NCBI GenBank assembly: GCA_964353855.1
Contig: CAYGWX010000018.1
Span: 1-13,233 of the forward strand
DNA: 13,233 nucleotides
Source of the DNA: CAYGWX01 sp964353855 [NCBI: uncultured bacterium]
GTDB taxonomy: Bacteria; Edwardsbacteria; CAYGWX01
Reading direction: 5' to 3'
Shown here: positions 7,305-13,233 of the stretch, one piece after another
Position numbering within the stretch: position 1 is the first letter of the stretch
How the letters are laid out: every line of letters begins with the position of its first letter
Made by a program: the position numbers and the translations under genes
Notes under the pieces: generated by a model
The model's input: only the letters and a program-made list of their open reading frames with translations
Told to the model about the DNA's origin: nothing
Databases searched by the model: none

Positions 7305-8163
7305 ATCTCAGCTCGGTGACGAATAGGTGCAATGAGCGCAGTCGCTTCATCAGCTCCGCGAACTCCTGGGGAGTGAGGGCTTGGTCCTTGTCGCTCATGG
7401 CCTCTGCGGGATTGTGGTGGACCTCGATGATCAGGCCGTCCGCGCCACAGGCGACCGCGGCCAGGGCCATGGGCGGGATCAGGCTGAGCTTTCCGGTCCC
7501 GTGCGAGGGATCCACGATCACCGGGAGGTGGGTCAACTCCTTGGCTGCCGGGACGGCGCTTAGGTCCAGGGTATTTCTGGTGTAGGTCTCGAACGTCCGG
7601 ATGCCCCGCTCGCAGAGGATGACATGGGGATTCCCTTCTTTCAGGATGTACTCGGCACAGCTCAACCATTCCTCCAGGGTGGAATTCATCCCCCGCTTGA
7701 GCAGGACCGGCTTGGCGGCTTTGCCCACTTCCTTGAGCAGGGAGAAGTTCTGCATGTTGCGGGCCCCAATCTGCAGCACATCCGCATACTCGCAGACCCA
7801 GGAGACATCGCGGGTATCGAGCACCTCGGTCACAATGGGCAGTCCGGTTTCCTCCCTGGCCGTTTCCAGGATCTTGAGCCCCTTGAGTCCCAACCCCTGG
7901 AAGGCATAGGGAGACGTCCTGGGTTTGAACACCCCGCCGCGAAGCATCTGGGCTCCGGCCGCCTTCACGGCCCGGGCGATGCTCAGGGTCTGCTCCTCGC
8001 TCTCCACACTGCAGGGTCCGGCGATCACAGTGAATCCCTCGCCCACCCTGACCTCGCCAATGGGCACCACGGTCCTATGGGTTCCATTCCGCGCGGCCAG
8101 CCTGAGTTGCTTCATGGGTCCCTTTCTCTCCAGCGATCCGATCTTCTCCTCCACAGTAAGCAT
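7303..8163 (-). CDS. aroF: 3-deoxy-7-phosphoheptulonate (DAHP) synthase, type I-beta
   Basis: First step of the shikimate pathway: condensation of PEP and erythrose 4-phosphate. The 286-residue TIM-barrel enzyme shows AGPCSVES (metal-binding Cys), [74 protein letters not shown] (His ligand), IIEVHHNP and MSDKDQAL. This pattern belongs to the KDO8P-synthase-like I-beta group. Only about 45 residues precede the barrel, so the N-terminal ferredoxin-like/ACT domain of the Thermotoga-type enzyme and the chorismate mutase domain of the Bacillus type are both absent. It therefore may not be feedback-inhibited in the usual way. The ATG at 8163 has a perfect AAGGAGG 6 nt upstream. It is the first gene of the operon, directly behind the attenuator. 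The symbol could equally be aroG or aroA(G). Confidence 0.95.
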   Translation of the reverse strand: MLTVEEKIGSLERKGPMKQLRLAARNGTHRTVVPIGEVRVGEGFTVIAGPCSVESEEQTLSIARAVKAAGAQMLRGGVFKPRTSPYAFQGLGLKGLKILETAREETGLPIVTEVLDTRDVSWVCEYADVLQIGARNMQNFSLLKEVGKAAKPVLLKRGMNSTLEEWLSCAEYILKEGNPHVILCERGIRTFETYTRNTLDLSAVPAAKELTHLPVIVDPSHGTGKLSLIPPMALAAVACGADGLIIEVHHNPAEAMSDKDQALTPQEFAELMKRLRSLHLFVTELR

Positions 8164-8206
8164 GACCTTCCTCCTTGCCTGGTAAGGGTCTTGGCCTGTT
8201 CCGATG

Positions 8207-8256
8207 AAAACAAAAGCCGAGAACCCACCTTGAAGATCCAGGTGGGTTCTCGGCTT
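8207..8256 (-). terminator. Attenuator terminator (3:4 hairpin) in the aroF leader
   Basis: On the minus strand, AAGCCGAGAACCCACCT (8256-8240) pairs with AGGTGGGTTCTCGGCTT (8230-8214). The 17-bp stem is perfect, has a 9-nt loop and is followed by the T-rich run TTGTTTTC. It lies about 200 nt after the promoter and 45 nt before the aroF start, so it can only act as a premature terminator within the leader. Confidence 0.94.
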
Positions 8257-8336
8257 GTCTTCCGGAGTAGCTCGGGCGCCTCAGAAAGCCATAAACCCCC
8301 TGGATGGGGTAAAGTAATACCAATACCCTTTCCAGG
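8238..8336 (-). promoter_or_regulatory. Antiterminator and protector hairpins of the aromatic attenuator
   Basis: There are two alternative pairings upstream of the terminator. The protector (1:2) joins CCTGGA (8336-8331) with TCCAGG (8304-8299) and GGGTA (8328-8324) with TACCC (8311-8307), enclosing the Tyr-Trp-Tyr-Tyr codons. The antiterminator (2:3) joins CCAGGGGGTTTATGGCTT (8303-8286) with AAGCCGAGAACCCACCTGG (8256-8238): 5 bp, two G-U pairs around one A-A mismatch, 5 bp, a bulged A, 5 bp. Segment 2 cannot pair with 1 and 3 at once, and segment 3 cannot pair with 2 and 4 at once. This is the classical trp-type switch. Stalling on the aromatic codons frees segment 2 and blocks termination. 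Reaching the stop codon covers segment 2 and allows it. Confidence 0.9.
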
Positions 8337-8355
8337 AGGTTCGACTGGCCTTCAT
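8281..8355 (-). CDS. Leader peptide of the aro operon, rich in Trp, Tyr and Phe
   Basis: A 24-codon reading frame (ATG 8355-8353, TGA 8283-8281) between the promoter and the attenuator terminator. Residues 8-15 read WKGYWYYF and the peptide ends GFMAF, so it holds two Trp, three Tyr and three Phe. The codons TAT TGG TAT TAC TTT occupy 8325-8311. The last codons (from about 8303) are themselves the 5' strand of the antiterminator. An in-frame ATG at 8361 would add two residues. The weak Shine-Dalgarno AAGCGG (8363-8368) fits the ATG at 8355 better. The peptide's role is presumably only to sense charged tRNA by ribosome stalling. It is too short for normal gene finders. Confidence 0.9.
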   Translation of the reverse strand: MKASRTSWKGYWYYFTPSRGFMAF

Positions 8356-8419
8356 CGCCATTCCGCTTAAATTAGGTTTCTTTGAGTGGTTTTGTTTTAG
8401 GGAATCTTAAAGTTGCACT

Positions 8420-8449
8420 ATTATATAGGAATCCGGTCTGGCTTGTCAA
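8420..8449 (-). promoter_or_regulatory. Sigma-70 promoter of the aro operon
   Basis: On the minus strand, TTGACA (8449-8444) and TATAAT (8425-8420) are both perfect consensus, with an 18-bp spacer. The expected start of transcription is about 8413-8414, giving a leader of about 250 nt before aroF. The -35 box lies 42 bp beyond the stop of the preceding gene, which has no clear terminator, so some read-through from upstream is possible. Confidence 0.9.
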
Positions 8450-8491
8450 GTCCCCTCGTTATTTATTTATCCGACGGGGCCGGGTAAACCT

Positions 8492-9673
8492 TTACGCGAT
8501 GATGCCCATCTTCCGGCCGCATTTCTTGAACGCGGCGAGCACCCGGTCGATTTGCGCCTCGGTGTGGGTGGCCATGTAGCTCGTTCGCAGGCGGGACTCC
8601 TGGGGAGCCACCGCCGGGGAAACAACAGGGTTGGTGAACACCCCTTCATCGAAGAGGCTGCGCCAGAAGTCGAAGGTCTTGCGGTCGTTGCCCACGATGA
8701 TGGGGATGATCGGGGTCTCGGACCGCCCGGTGTCGAAGCCCATCTCGCGCAGCGCCCGGTGGACCCGTTCCGATATTTTCCAGAGCCGCTCGCGCCGTTC
8801 GGGCTCGCTCCGGATGACCGCCAGGGCCGCCAGAGCCGCGGCCGCATTGGCCGGGGGGATGCTGGCGCTGAAGATCAGGGAACGGGCGAAATGCTTGACG
8901 TAGTCGATGACCACCTGGTCTCCGGCCACGAACCCGCCGAGGGAGGCCAGGGACTTGCTGAACGTCCCCATGATCAGGTCCACCTGGTCGGTGAGCTTGA
9001 AATGCGCCGCCGTGCCCTGTCCCTCCCCGAGGATGCCGAGGGAGTGGGCATCGTCCACCATCAACCGGGCTCCGTAACGCTTGGCCAGCTTCACGATGTC
9101 CGGGAGCGGGGCGATGTCCCCGCCCATCGAGAACACCCCGTCCACCACGATGAGCCGTCCGCTGCCCAGGGGGCAGGCCTTGAGCGCCCTCTCCAGACCC
9201 TCCATGTCGTTGTGCCGGAAGCGCTTCACCTTGCCGAAGGACAGCCGGCAGCCGTCCACGATGCTGGCGTGGTCGTCCTTGTCGATCAGGACCAGGTCGT
9301 CCTTGCCCACCAGGGTGGAGATAACCCCCAGGTTGACGTGGAACCCCGTGCTGAAGACCAGGGCGGCCTCCTTGCCCACGAAAGCCGCCAGCTCCTCTTC
9401 CAGCTTCTCATGCAGGGCCAGGTTCCCATTCAGGAAGCGCGAGCCGGTGCAGGAGGTCCCGAAGCGCGCCAGGGCCTCACTCGCCGCCTCGCGCACCTTG
9501 GGGTGGGTCGTCAGGCCGAGGTAGTTGTTCGAGCCGACCATGATCAGGCGCTTGCCCTGGTAGCTGACCTCCGAGCCTTCGTTCTCCTCCAAGGGGATGA
9601 AGTAGGGGTAGTACCCCTGCCGACGGGCCTCCTGGGCCGCGGTGAAGTTGAGGCACTTCTCAAATAAATCCAT
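8492..9673 (-). CDS. PLP-dependent alpha-oxoamine synthase (serine palmitoyltransferase/KBL-like)
   Basis: Family enzymes condense an amino acid with an acyl-CoA and lose CO2 (serine palmitoyltransferase, KBL, BioF). The 393-residue product shows YYPYF and VGSNNYLGL near the N-terminus, TGSRFLNG, a His stacking on PLP in DDHASIVDG (135), [24 protein letters not shown] (Asp207, His210), and the PLP lysine in [13 protein letters not shown] (Lys240). PYF, GSRFLNG and [10 protein letters not shown] resemble bacterial serine palmitoyltransferase-like proteins more than KBL, though the C-terminal GIIA resembles KBL. The acyl substrate cannot be decided by eye. The start ATG (9673) has GGGAGGAG directly upstream. 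The frame extends to 10030, but that part is the shadow of the neighbour. The gene lies 8 bp after the dehydrogenase gene, so they form one operon. Confidence 0.88.
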   Translation of the reverse strand: MDLFEKCLNFTAAQEARRQGYYPYFIPLEENEGSEVSYQGKRLIMVGSNNYLGLTTHPKVREAASEALARFGTSCTGSRFLNGNLALHEKLEEELAAFVGKEAALVFSTGFHVNLGVISTLVGKDDLVLIDKDDHASIVDGCRLSFGKVKRFRHNDMEGLERALKACPLGSGRLIVVDGVFSMGGDIAPLPDIVKLAKRYGARLMVDDAHSLGILGEGQGTAAHFKLTDQVDLIMGTFSKSLASLGGFVAGDQVVIDYVKHFARSLIFSASIPPANAAAALAALAVIRSEPERRERLWKISERVHRALREMGFDTGRSETPIIPIIVGNDRKTFDFWRSLFDEGVFTNPVVSPAVAPQESRLRTSYMATHTEAQIDRVLAAFKKCGRKMGIIA

Positions 9674-9681
9674 GCTCCTCC

Positions 9682-10911
9682 CTATCCTTCCAAGGTGAAG
9701 ATCGTCTTGACCGCCTTGCTTTGGGCCTTGGAGAGCGAAACCCTGATGGCCGCCCGATAGTCCCTGAGCGGGAACCGGTGCGTGATGAGCCCGGAGACAT
9801 CCACCTTCCCCTCGGCCATCCATCTCAGGGCCAGGGCATAGGTCCGCATCCGCCGACCCTCGTATTCCTCGGTGCTGCAGCAGAAGCTTCCCCGGACCTG
9901 CACCTCGTTGAACCAGATGGGCGTCCAGTCCACTCCTTTGGGAATGGAGGCCAGGCCCACCAGGACCATCTTCCCTCCGCTTTGGGTGAAGCGCAGGGCC
10001 TCGTCGATGCTCGTATCGCTCCCCACGCACTCATAGACCACCCCGGCTCCGCCCACCATGATCCGCTTTCCCAGGATGGGTTGATACAGCTTGGCCCCGA
10101 AGAGCTTGGCCAGCTCCGCGAAGTAGTCGCCTCCTTTCGAGGCATAGACCACCTCATCGGCCCCAAAGCCTTTGGCCAGCTCTCCCTGGAACCGGTGGCG
10201 GGCTAAGACCACGATTCGAGCCTTGGACCCCAACGCTTTGAGGGAGAGGATGGCGCACAGTCCGATGGTCCCCATTCCCTGGATGAGAACGGTATCCGAA
10301 TCTTCCGGCCGGTTCCTGGCCACGGCGTGCAGGGCCGACGAGAACGGGTCCACCATCACCGCGTTCTCGTCCGAGACGTTATCGGGCAAATGAAAGAGCT
10401 GACTTTCGTGGGCCACGAAACAGGAGCTCCACGAGCCGCCGGTGTCCCGGCAGGTCCCGATCTCCAGTCCCGGAGCCAGGGGGCCTGCCTGAAAGTTCTC
10501 GCACAGGGAGAAATCCCCTCTCCCGCAGGCCGGACAGGAGGAAACGACCTCCCGCGCCGCGCAGGGAAGGAGCGGGTCCGCGACCACCCTGTCCCCGGCC
10601 TTGAACCCTTTGACCTCCGCCCCCACCTCCGCGACCGTCCCCGCGTTCTCGTGTCCCACCGTGAAGGGAAAGGAGGCGAAGGGCGAGGTGGAGGGGCTGT
10701 CCGCCAGCCGGATGAGCTCCAGGTCGCTCCCGCAGATGCCCCCGTATTTCACCCTGATCTTGACCCAGCGCGGGCCGGGAAGCCTGGGTTCCGCCACGTC
10801 CCGCCAGCTCAGACAGGCAAGCGGGCCGGTGTACAGGCCCGGGAAAAGCGGGCCCAGGGCACGGGTCAGGAGGTAGCGGGGAATGGAATCGGTAAACTGG
10901 ATCGCCTTCAT
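9682..10911 (-). CDS. Zinc-dependent medium-chain alcohol dehydrogenase family protein
   Basis: A 409-residue MDR-superfamily protein. The GroES-like part has GGICGSDLE with the catalytic Cys60 and GHENAG with His87-Glu88. A structural zinc site is probable, with Cys126, Cys129 and Cys137 ([13 protein letters not shown]), but the first cysteine (Cys117) lies eight residues before the second instead of the usual two. The Rossmann part has QGMGTIGL near 210-218. An N-terminal extension of about 30 residues precedes the usual start of the fold. It may oxidise an alcohol or reduce a ketone with NAD(P). Beside an oxoamine synthase, it could act on an amino-ketone, as threonine dehydrogenase does with KBL, or as a keto-sphinganine reductase would. 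Neither is proven. The start ATG (10911) has only a weak ribosome site; a strong promoter lies about 110 bp upstream. Confidence 0.85.
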   Translation of the reverse strand: MKAIQFTDSIPRYLLTRALGPLFPGLYTGPLACLSWRDVAEPRLPGPRWVKIRVKYGGICGSDLELIRLADSPSTSPFASFPFTVGHENAGTVAEVGAEVKGFKAGDRVVADPLLPCAAREVVSSCPACGRGDFSLCENFQAGPLAPGLEIGTCRDTGGSWSSCFVAHESQLFHLPDNVSDENAVMVDPFSSALHAVARNRPEDSDTVLIQGMGTIGLCAILSLKALGSKARIVVLARHRFQGELAKGFGADEVVYASKGGDYFAELAKLFGAKLYQPILGKRIMVGGAGVVYECVGSDTSIDEALRFTQSGGKMVLVGLASIPKGVDWTPIWFNEVQVRGSFCCSTEEYEGRRMRTYALALRWMAEGKVDVSGLITHRFPLRDYRAAIRVSLSKAQSKAVKTIFTLEG

Positions 10912-11026
10912 GCCAGCCGGCTTAGCTCTGATTAGGAATCAGGGACTAAAGCGTAGAGAGGTTGAAATCGTTTTTTATTCCGTTCCTGGTATATTTCTGT
11001 TCGCCATTTCATTAAAACAGGCGTTA

Positions 11027-11055
11027 ATTATATCTCAATTGCTCCCCCCTGTCAA
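11027..11055 (-). promoter_or_regulatory. Consensus sigma-70 promoter of the dehydrogenase-synthase pair
   Basis: On the minus strand, TTGACA (11055-11050) and TATAAT (11032-11027) are both perfect and are separated by the ideal 17 bp. The predicted start near 11020 gives a 5' UTR of about 110 nt, in which I see no strong hairpin or terminator. The rest of the gap (10912-11291) shows nothing else except the terminator of the upstream gene. Confidence 0.9.
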
Positions 11056-11241
11056 GGTTCGCCCCGGGCCAGGGAGGGCTTTACTCTCCGGAACTTTTCC
11101 TTGGTTTTACACACCCATGTTTCATTTCAGTGTTTCCCTAACCCGGCATAAGTCATCAGGAAAATTACTTCTCGTGAAGCCTGAACTTGTGATATCGTGT
11201 CGCACGGATCCACGTTCAAACCTAATCCTAACGATCCCCAA

Positions 11242-11271
11242 ACATAAAAGGCCGCCCAATAGGCCGGCCTT
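11242..11271 (-). terminator. Intrinsic terminator after the glycosyltransferase gene
   Basis: On the minus strand, AAGGCCG (11271-11265) pairs with CGGCCTT (11254-11248), with two further G-C pairs possible inside. The stem is followed by TTATGTTT. It lies about 20 bp after the glycosyltransferase stop and separates that unit from the next promoter. Confidence 0.8.
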
Positions 11272-11291
11272 GGTTCTTGTGGTTCCCTCTT

Positions 11292-12011
11292 TCAATGCCC
11301 GTACCACAGCTCCTTGGCGAACTGGGGGTGCCTCTGCTTTCCCCACAGCCTGGGCTCGAAGCAGACCTTCCGGATGAGGATCCAGTCCCCGTGCTTGTCG
11401 AACTTCCGGGCCGAGGTGACCACGTGGGTGGAGCGGATGAAGGCCAGGCTCTTGCCCACGTGCTTGGCGTAATAGCGCAGGGTCGCCAGGAAGTCCGCGT
11501 CCTCCCGGACGTAGTAGTCCTCGTCGTAACCCCCGACATCCTCGAAGGCCTCCCGGGTGCAGAACACGAACCCCCCCGCCACCCCCACCACCCAGGGCAG
11601 CGAGTTGCTCGCCGCCAGGGTCACGGCCAGACCCAGGGACATGCGTTCGAACTTGATCCTCACCGCGCCGCCCACATACTCCCCGCTGGACATGACCCGG
11701 GCGAGTTCTTCGAACATCCGCGGATCCACCAAGTTGTCGGCATCGCAGAAGGCAATGAGGTCTCCCTGGGCCATCTTCCCGCCCCGGTTCCGGACCGAGG
11801 CGATGCAGCGCTTCTCCTCGCTGGCCATGCGGACCGGGTAGGCCCGGGCGACCTCCAGGGTCTTATCCGTGCTGCCGTTGTCCACCACGATGACCTCCAC
11901 CTCGCCGGCGTAACACTTCTTCGCCTCCTCCACCGAATCCAGGAGACGGCCGAGATAGCGCTCCTCGTTGTAGGCCGGGATGACCAAGGTGATGTTGAGC
12001 GGGGGCGTCAC
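11292..12011 (-). CDS. Family 2 glycosyltransferase
   Basis: A GT-A fold enzyme that transfers a sugar from a nucleotide donor. Seen in the sequence are ITLVIPAYNEERYLGRLLDSV at the N-terminus, VIVVDNGSTDKT (41-51), GDLIAFCDADN with the metal-binding DAD (90-92), GGFVFCTREAFEDVGGYDED and the catalytic-type acidic pair in VREDADF (168-174). There are no transmembrane segments, so it is probably cytosolic or membrane-associated. The acceptor is unknown; cell-surface glycan or lipid is usual for the family. The GTG start at 12011 overlaps the protease stop (GTGA), and AGGAGG lies 11 nt upstream. This gives 239 residues beginning MTPPLNITLV. The frame continues open to 12290, but that part is the shadow of the protease gene. 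Confidence 0.9.
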   Translation of the reverse strand: MTPPLNITLVIPAYNEERYLGRLLDSVEEAKKCYAGEVEVIVVDNGSTDKTLEVARAYPVRMASEEKRCIASVRNRGGKMAQGDLIAFCDADNLVDPRMFEELARVMSSGEYVGGAVRIKFERMSLGLAVTLAASNSLPWVVGVAGGFVFCTREAFEDVGGYDEDYYVREDADFLATLRYYAKHVGKSLAFIRSTHVVTSARKFDKHGDWILIRKVCFEPRLWGKQRHPQFAKELWYGH

Positions 12012-13233
12012 GAAGTTCGGGCCCTCCTGACCTTGACCTTCAGTCCCTCGACAGCCATCACCTCCACCTTGTCCCCAGCCGGGATCTCCCCTTCCTCGGC
12101 GGAGGCGTTCCAGTCCTCGCCCTCGACGAGCACGATCCCCTCCTGGCCAACTAAGGTCTTGGCGACTCCCTTCCGCCCCACCAGTCCCTCGGCTCCGCTT
12201 CTCACCCTCCGTTTCAGGGCCTTCACTCCAGCCGTCACGATGAGGACGAAGAAGGCCGTGGTGATCGCCACCATCGTGAGGATCAGCCAAATCGAGAGGC
12301 GGTAGAAGGACGTGCTGGGGTTGAACAGCATGAAGGAGCCCAGGGTGAGGGCCACGATCCCGCCCACGGTCAGGATCCCGTGGGTCGGAGCCTTGATGTC
12401 CACCACGAACAGGAGCACCGCGAACAGGAGCAGGAGCAGACCGGCCAGATTGATGGACAGAGTCTCGAAGGCCACGAAGGCCAGGATGAGCGCGATTCCC
12501 CCCGCGACCCCGGGAAGGATCGCCCCGGGGTTGGCCAGCTCATAGATGACCCCGTAAATCCCGATCAGGAACAGGACGTAGGCGATGTTGGGATGGGCGA
12601 CGGCGTGCAGGAAACTCTCCCGGGCGTTCATGGTGAGGTTGATCAGCGCGCTGCCCTTGGTATGGAGGACCCTCTTCACTCCGGCGGCCTCGACCTCCCT
12701 CCCGTCCAGGGAGTCCAGGAGGGCATTCACATCCCCGGCCACGAGGTCGATCACCTGCTTGGCGAGGGCCTCCTGCTCGGTGATCGAGACGCTCCAGCGC
12801 ACCGCGGAATCCGCCCAGGCCGCGTTTCGTCCCCGGCCCAGGGCGATGGTCTTGATGTAGGCCGCGGCGTCGTTCGTTATCTTCTCGGCCACCGGACTCT
12901 CCTTGCCGATCTCTACCGGATGGGCCGCCCCGATCGCCGTGCCCGGGGACATCGCCGCCACATGCCCGGCCAGGGTGATGAACGTTCCCGCCGAGGCCGC
13001 CCGGGCTCCTTTGGGCGAAACGTAGACCACCACCGGGACCTTGGCCGCGAGGATGCGCTGCACGATGACCCGCATCGAGCGGTCCACCCCTCCGGGAGTG
13101 TCCATGGCCAGGACCAGGCATTCCGCGCCCTCTTTCTCGGCCCTGGAGATCCCCCGGCTGATGTACTGCACCGCCACCGGGTTCACGACCCCTTCGAAGG
13201 TCATCACGACCACCTTCCCGGCCTGGGCCATAG
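12008..13233 (-). CDS. Membrane-bound NfeD/ClpP-class serine protease, 5' end missing
   Basis: Long-form NfeD (NfeD1b) protein. The frame runs to the window edge. The ATG at 13231 is followed by AQAGKVVVM, which looks like the end of a signal peptide (cleavage after a small residue, before Gln), so the true start lies outside. Counted from that Met, residues 5 to about 200 form a ClpP/crotonase-like protease domain. It has DTPGGVD (44-50), the probable nucleophile Ser80 in GARAASAGTFI and the probable base Lys117 in VAEKITN, as in the Ser-Lys dyad of the archaeal 1510-N protease. About five membrane segments follow (about 212-335), then a C-terminal OB-fold NfeD domain (about 350-404). Such proteins usually work with a stomatin/slipin; none is seen here. 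The gene is coupled to the glycosyltransferase. Confidence 0.9.
   Translation of the reverse strand, partial: MAQAGKVVVMTFEGVVNPVAVQYISRGISRAEKEGAECLVLAMDTPGGVDRSMRVIVQRILAAKVPVVVYVSPKGARAASAGTFITLAGHVAAMSPGTAIGAAHPVEIGKESPVAEKITNDAAAYIKTIALGRGRNAAWADSAVRWSVSITEQEALAKQVIDLVAGDVNALLDSLDGREVEAAGVKRVLHTKGSALINLTMNARESFLHAVAHPNIAYVLFLIGIYGVIYELANPGAILPGVAGGIALILAFVAFETLSINLAGLLLLLFAVLLFVVDIKAPTHGILTVGGIVALTLGSFMLFNPSTSFYRLSIWLILTMVAITTAFFVLIVTAGVKALKRRVRSGAEGLVGRKGVAKTLVGQEGIVLVEGEDWNASAEEGEIPAGDKVEVMAVEGLKVKVRRARTS

Noticed and set aside
8207-8413. T-box riboswitch in the aroF leader (the GGTGGGTTCTCGG arm looks slightly like a T-box sequence)
   Set aside because: The sequence is fully explained as the 3' arm of the terminator. 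There is no Stem I or specifier loop, and the translated leader with aromatic codons accounts for the arrangement.
9674-10030. N-terminal extension of the oxoamine synthase frame up to 10030
   Set aside because: This stretch is an alternative frame of the dehydrogenase gene with Gly/Arg/His-rich nonsense composition. The ATG at 9673 has a strong ribosome site and gives the normal family length.
9682-10911. Naming the pair tdh and kbl
   Set aside because: Gene order fits, but the synthase motifs are closer to serine palmitoyltransferase-like proteins and the dehydrogenase departs from threonine dehydrogenase, so symbols would overstate the evidence.
10932-11012. 26-codon minus-strand frame in the 5' UTR of the dehydrogenase gene, as a possible second leader peptide
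   Set aside because: It begins only a few nt after the predicted transcription start, has no ribosome site and no codon run, and no terminator or alternative hairpins follow it.
12012-12290. N-terminal extension of the glycosyltransferase frame
   Set aside because: It is a shadow of the NfeD coding region. The GTG at 12011 overlaps the upstream stop and the GT2 fold starts immediately after it.

Overview
The window is a stretch of GC-rich bacterial chromosome with short intergenic gaps, AGGAGG-type ribosome binding sites, near-consensus sigma-70 promoters and intrinsic terminators. The lineage cannot be fixed from the sequence alone. A BTAD transcriptional regulator next to a small secreted protein with a FlgD-like Ig domain suggests an uncultured, candidate-phylum type of bacterium, but this is a weak inference.

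Left part (1-1400, + strand): the 3' end of a SARP/BTAD-type regulator with a clean intrinsic terminator, then a small exported protein ending in a FlgD-like Ig domain. Positions 1400-2342 hold no convincing gene. They contain a hairpin-rich stretch ending in an excellent + strand terminator (1890-1918), five tandem 11-bp repeats (2071-2125) and a second strong hairpin (2140-2166).

Middle part (2343-8450, - strand): a six-gene aromatic amino acid operon in the order aroF (DAHP synthase), aroE, aroA, aroC, pheA (chorismate mutase/prephenate dehydratase), tyrA (prephenate dehydrogenase). The genes overlap by 4 bp or are separated by short gaps, so one mRNA most likely makes chorismate and then the Phe and Tyr precursors. 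aroB, aroD/aroQ and aroK are not in the window. The operon starts from a strong promoter (TTGACA-N18-TATAAT, 8420-8449) followed by a leader of about 250 nt that has every part of a classical transcription attenuator. There is a 24-codon leader peptide (8281-8355) with the run WKGYWYYF, a protector hairpin over those codons, an antiterminator, and a 17-bp terminator just before aroF. The leader has codons for Trp, Tyr and Phe together, so the operon appears to be tuned to all three end products. This is the most interesting element of the window. AroF has no N-terminal regulatory domain, which fits control at the level of transcription.

Right part (8492-13233, - strand): a two-gene unit behind a consensus promoter (TTGACA-N17-TATAAT, 11027-11055) encodes a zinc-type medium-chain dehydrogenase and a PLP-dependent alpha-oxoamine synthase of the serine palmitoyltransferase/KBL type. 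Upstream of it, a membrane-bound NfeD/ClpP-class serine protease (cut by the window edge) is translationally coupled to a family 2 glycosyltransferase, which ends in an intrinsic terminator.
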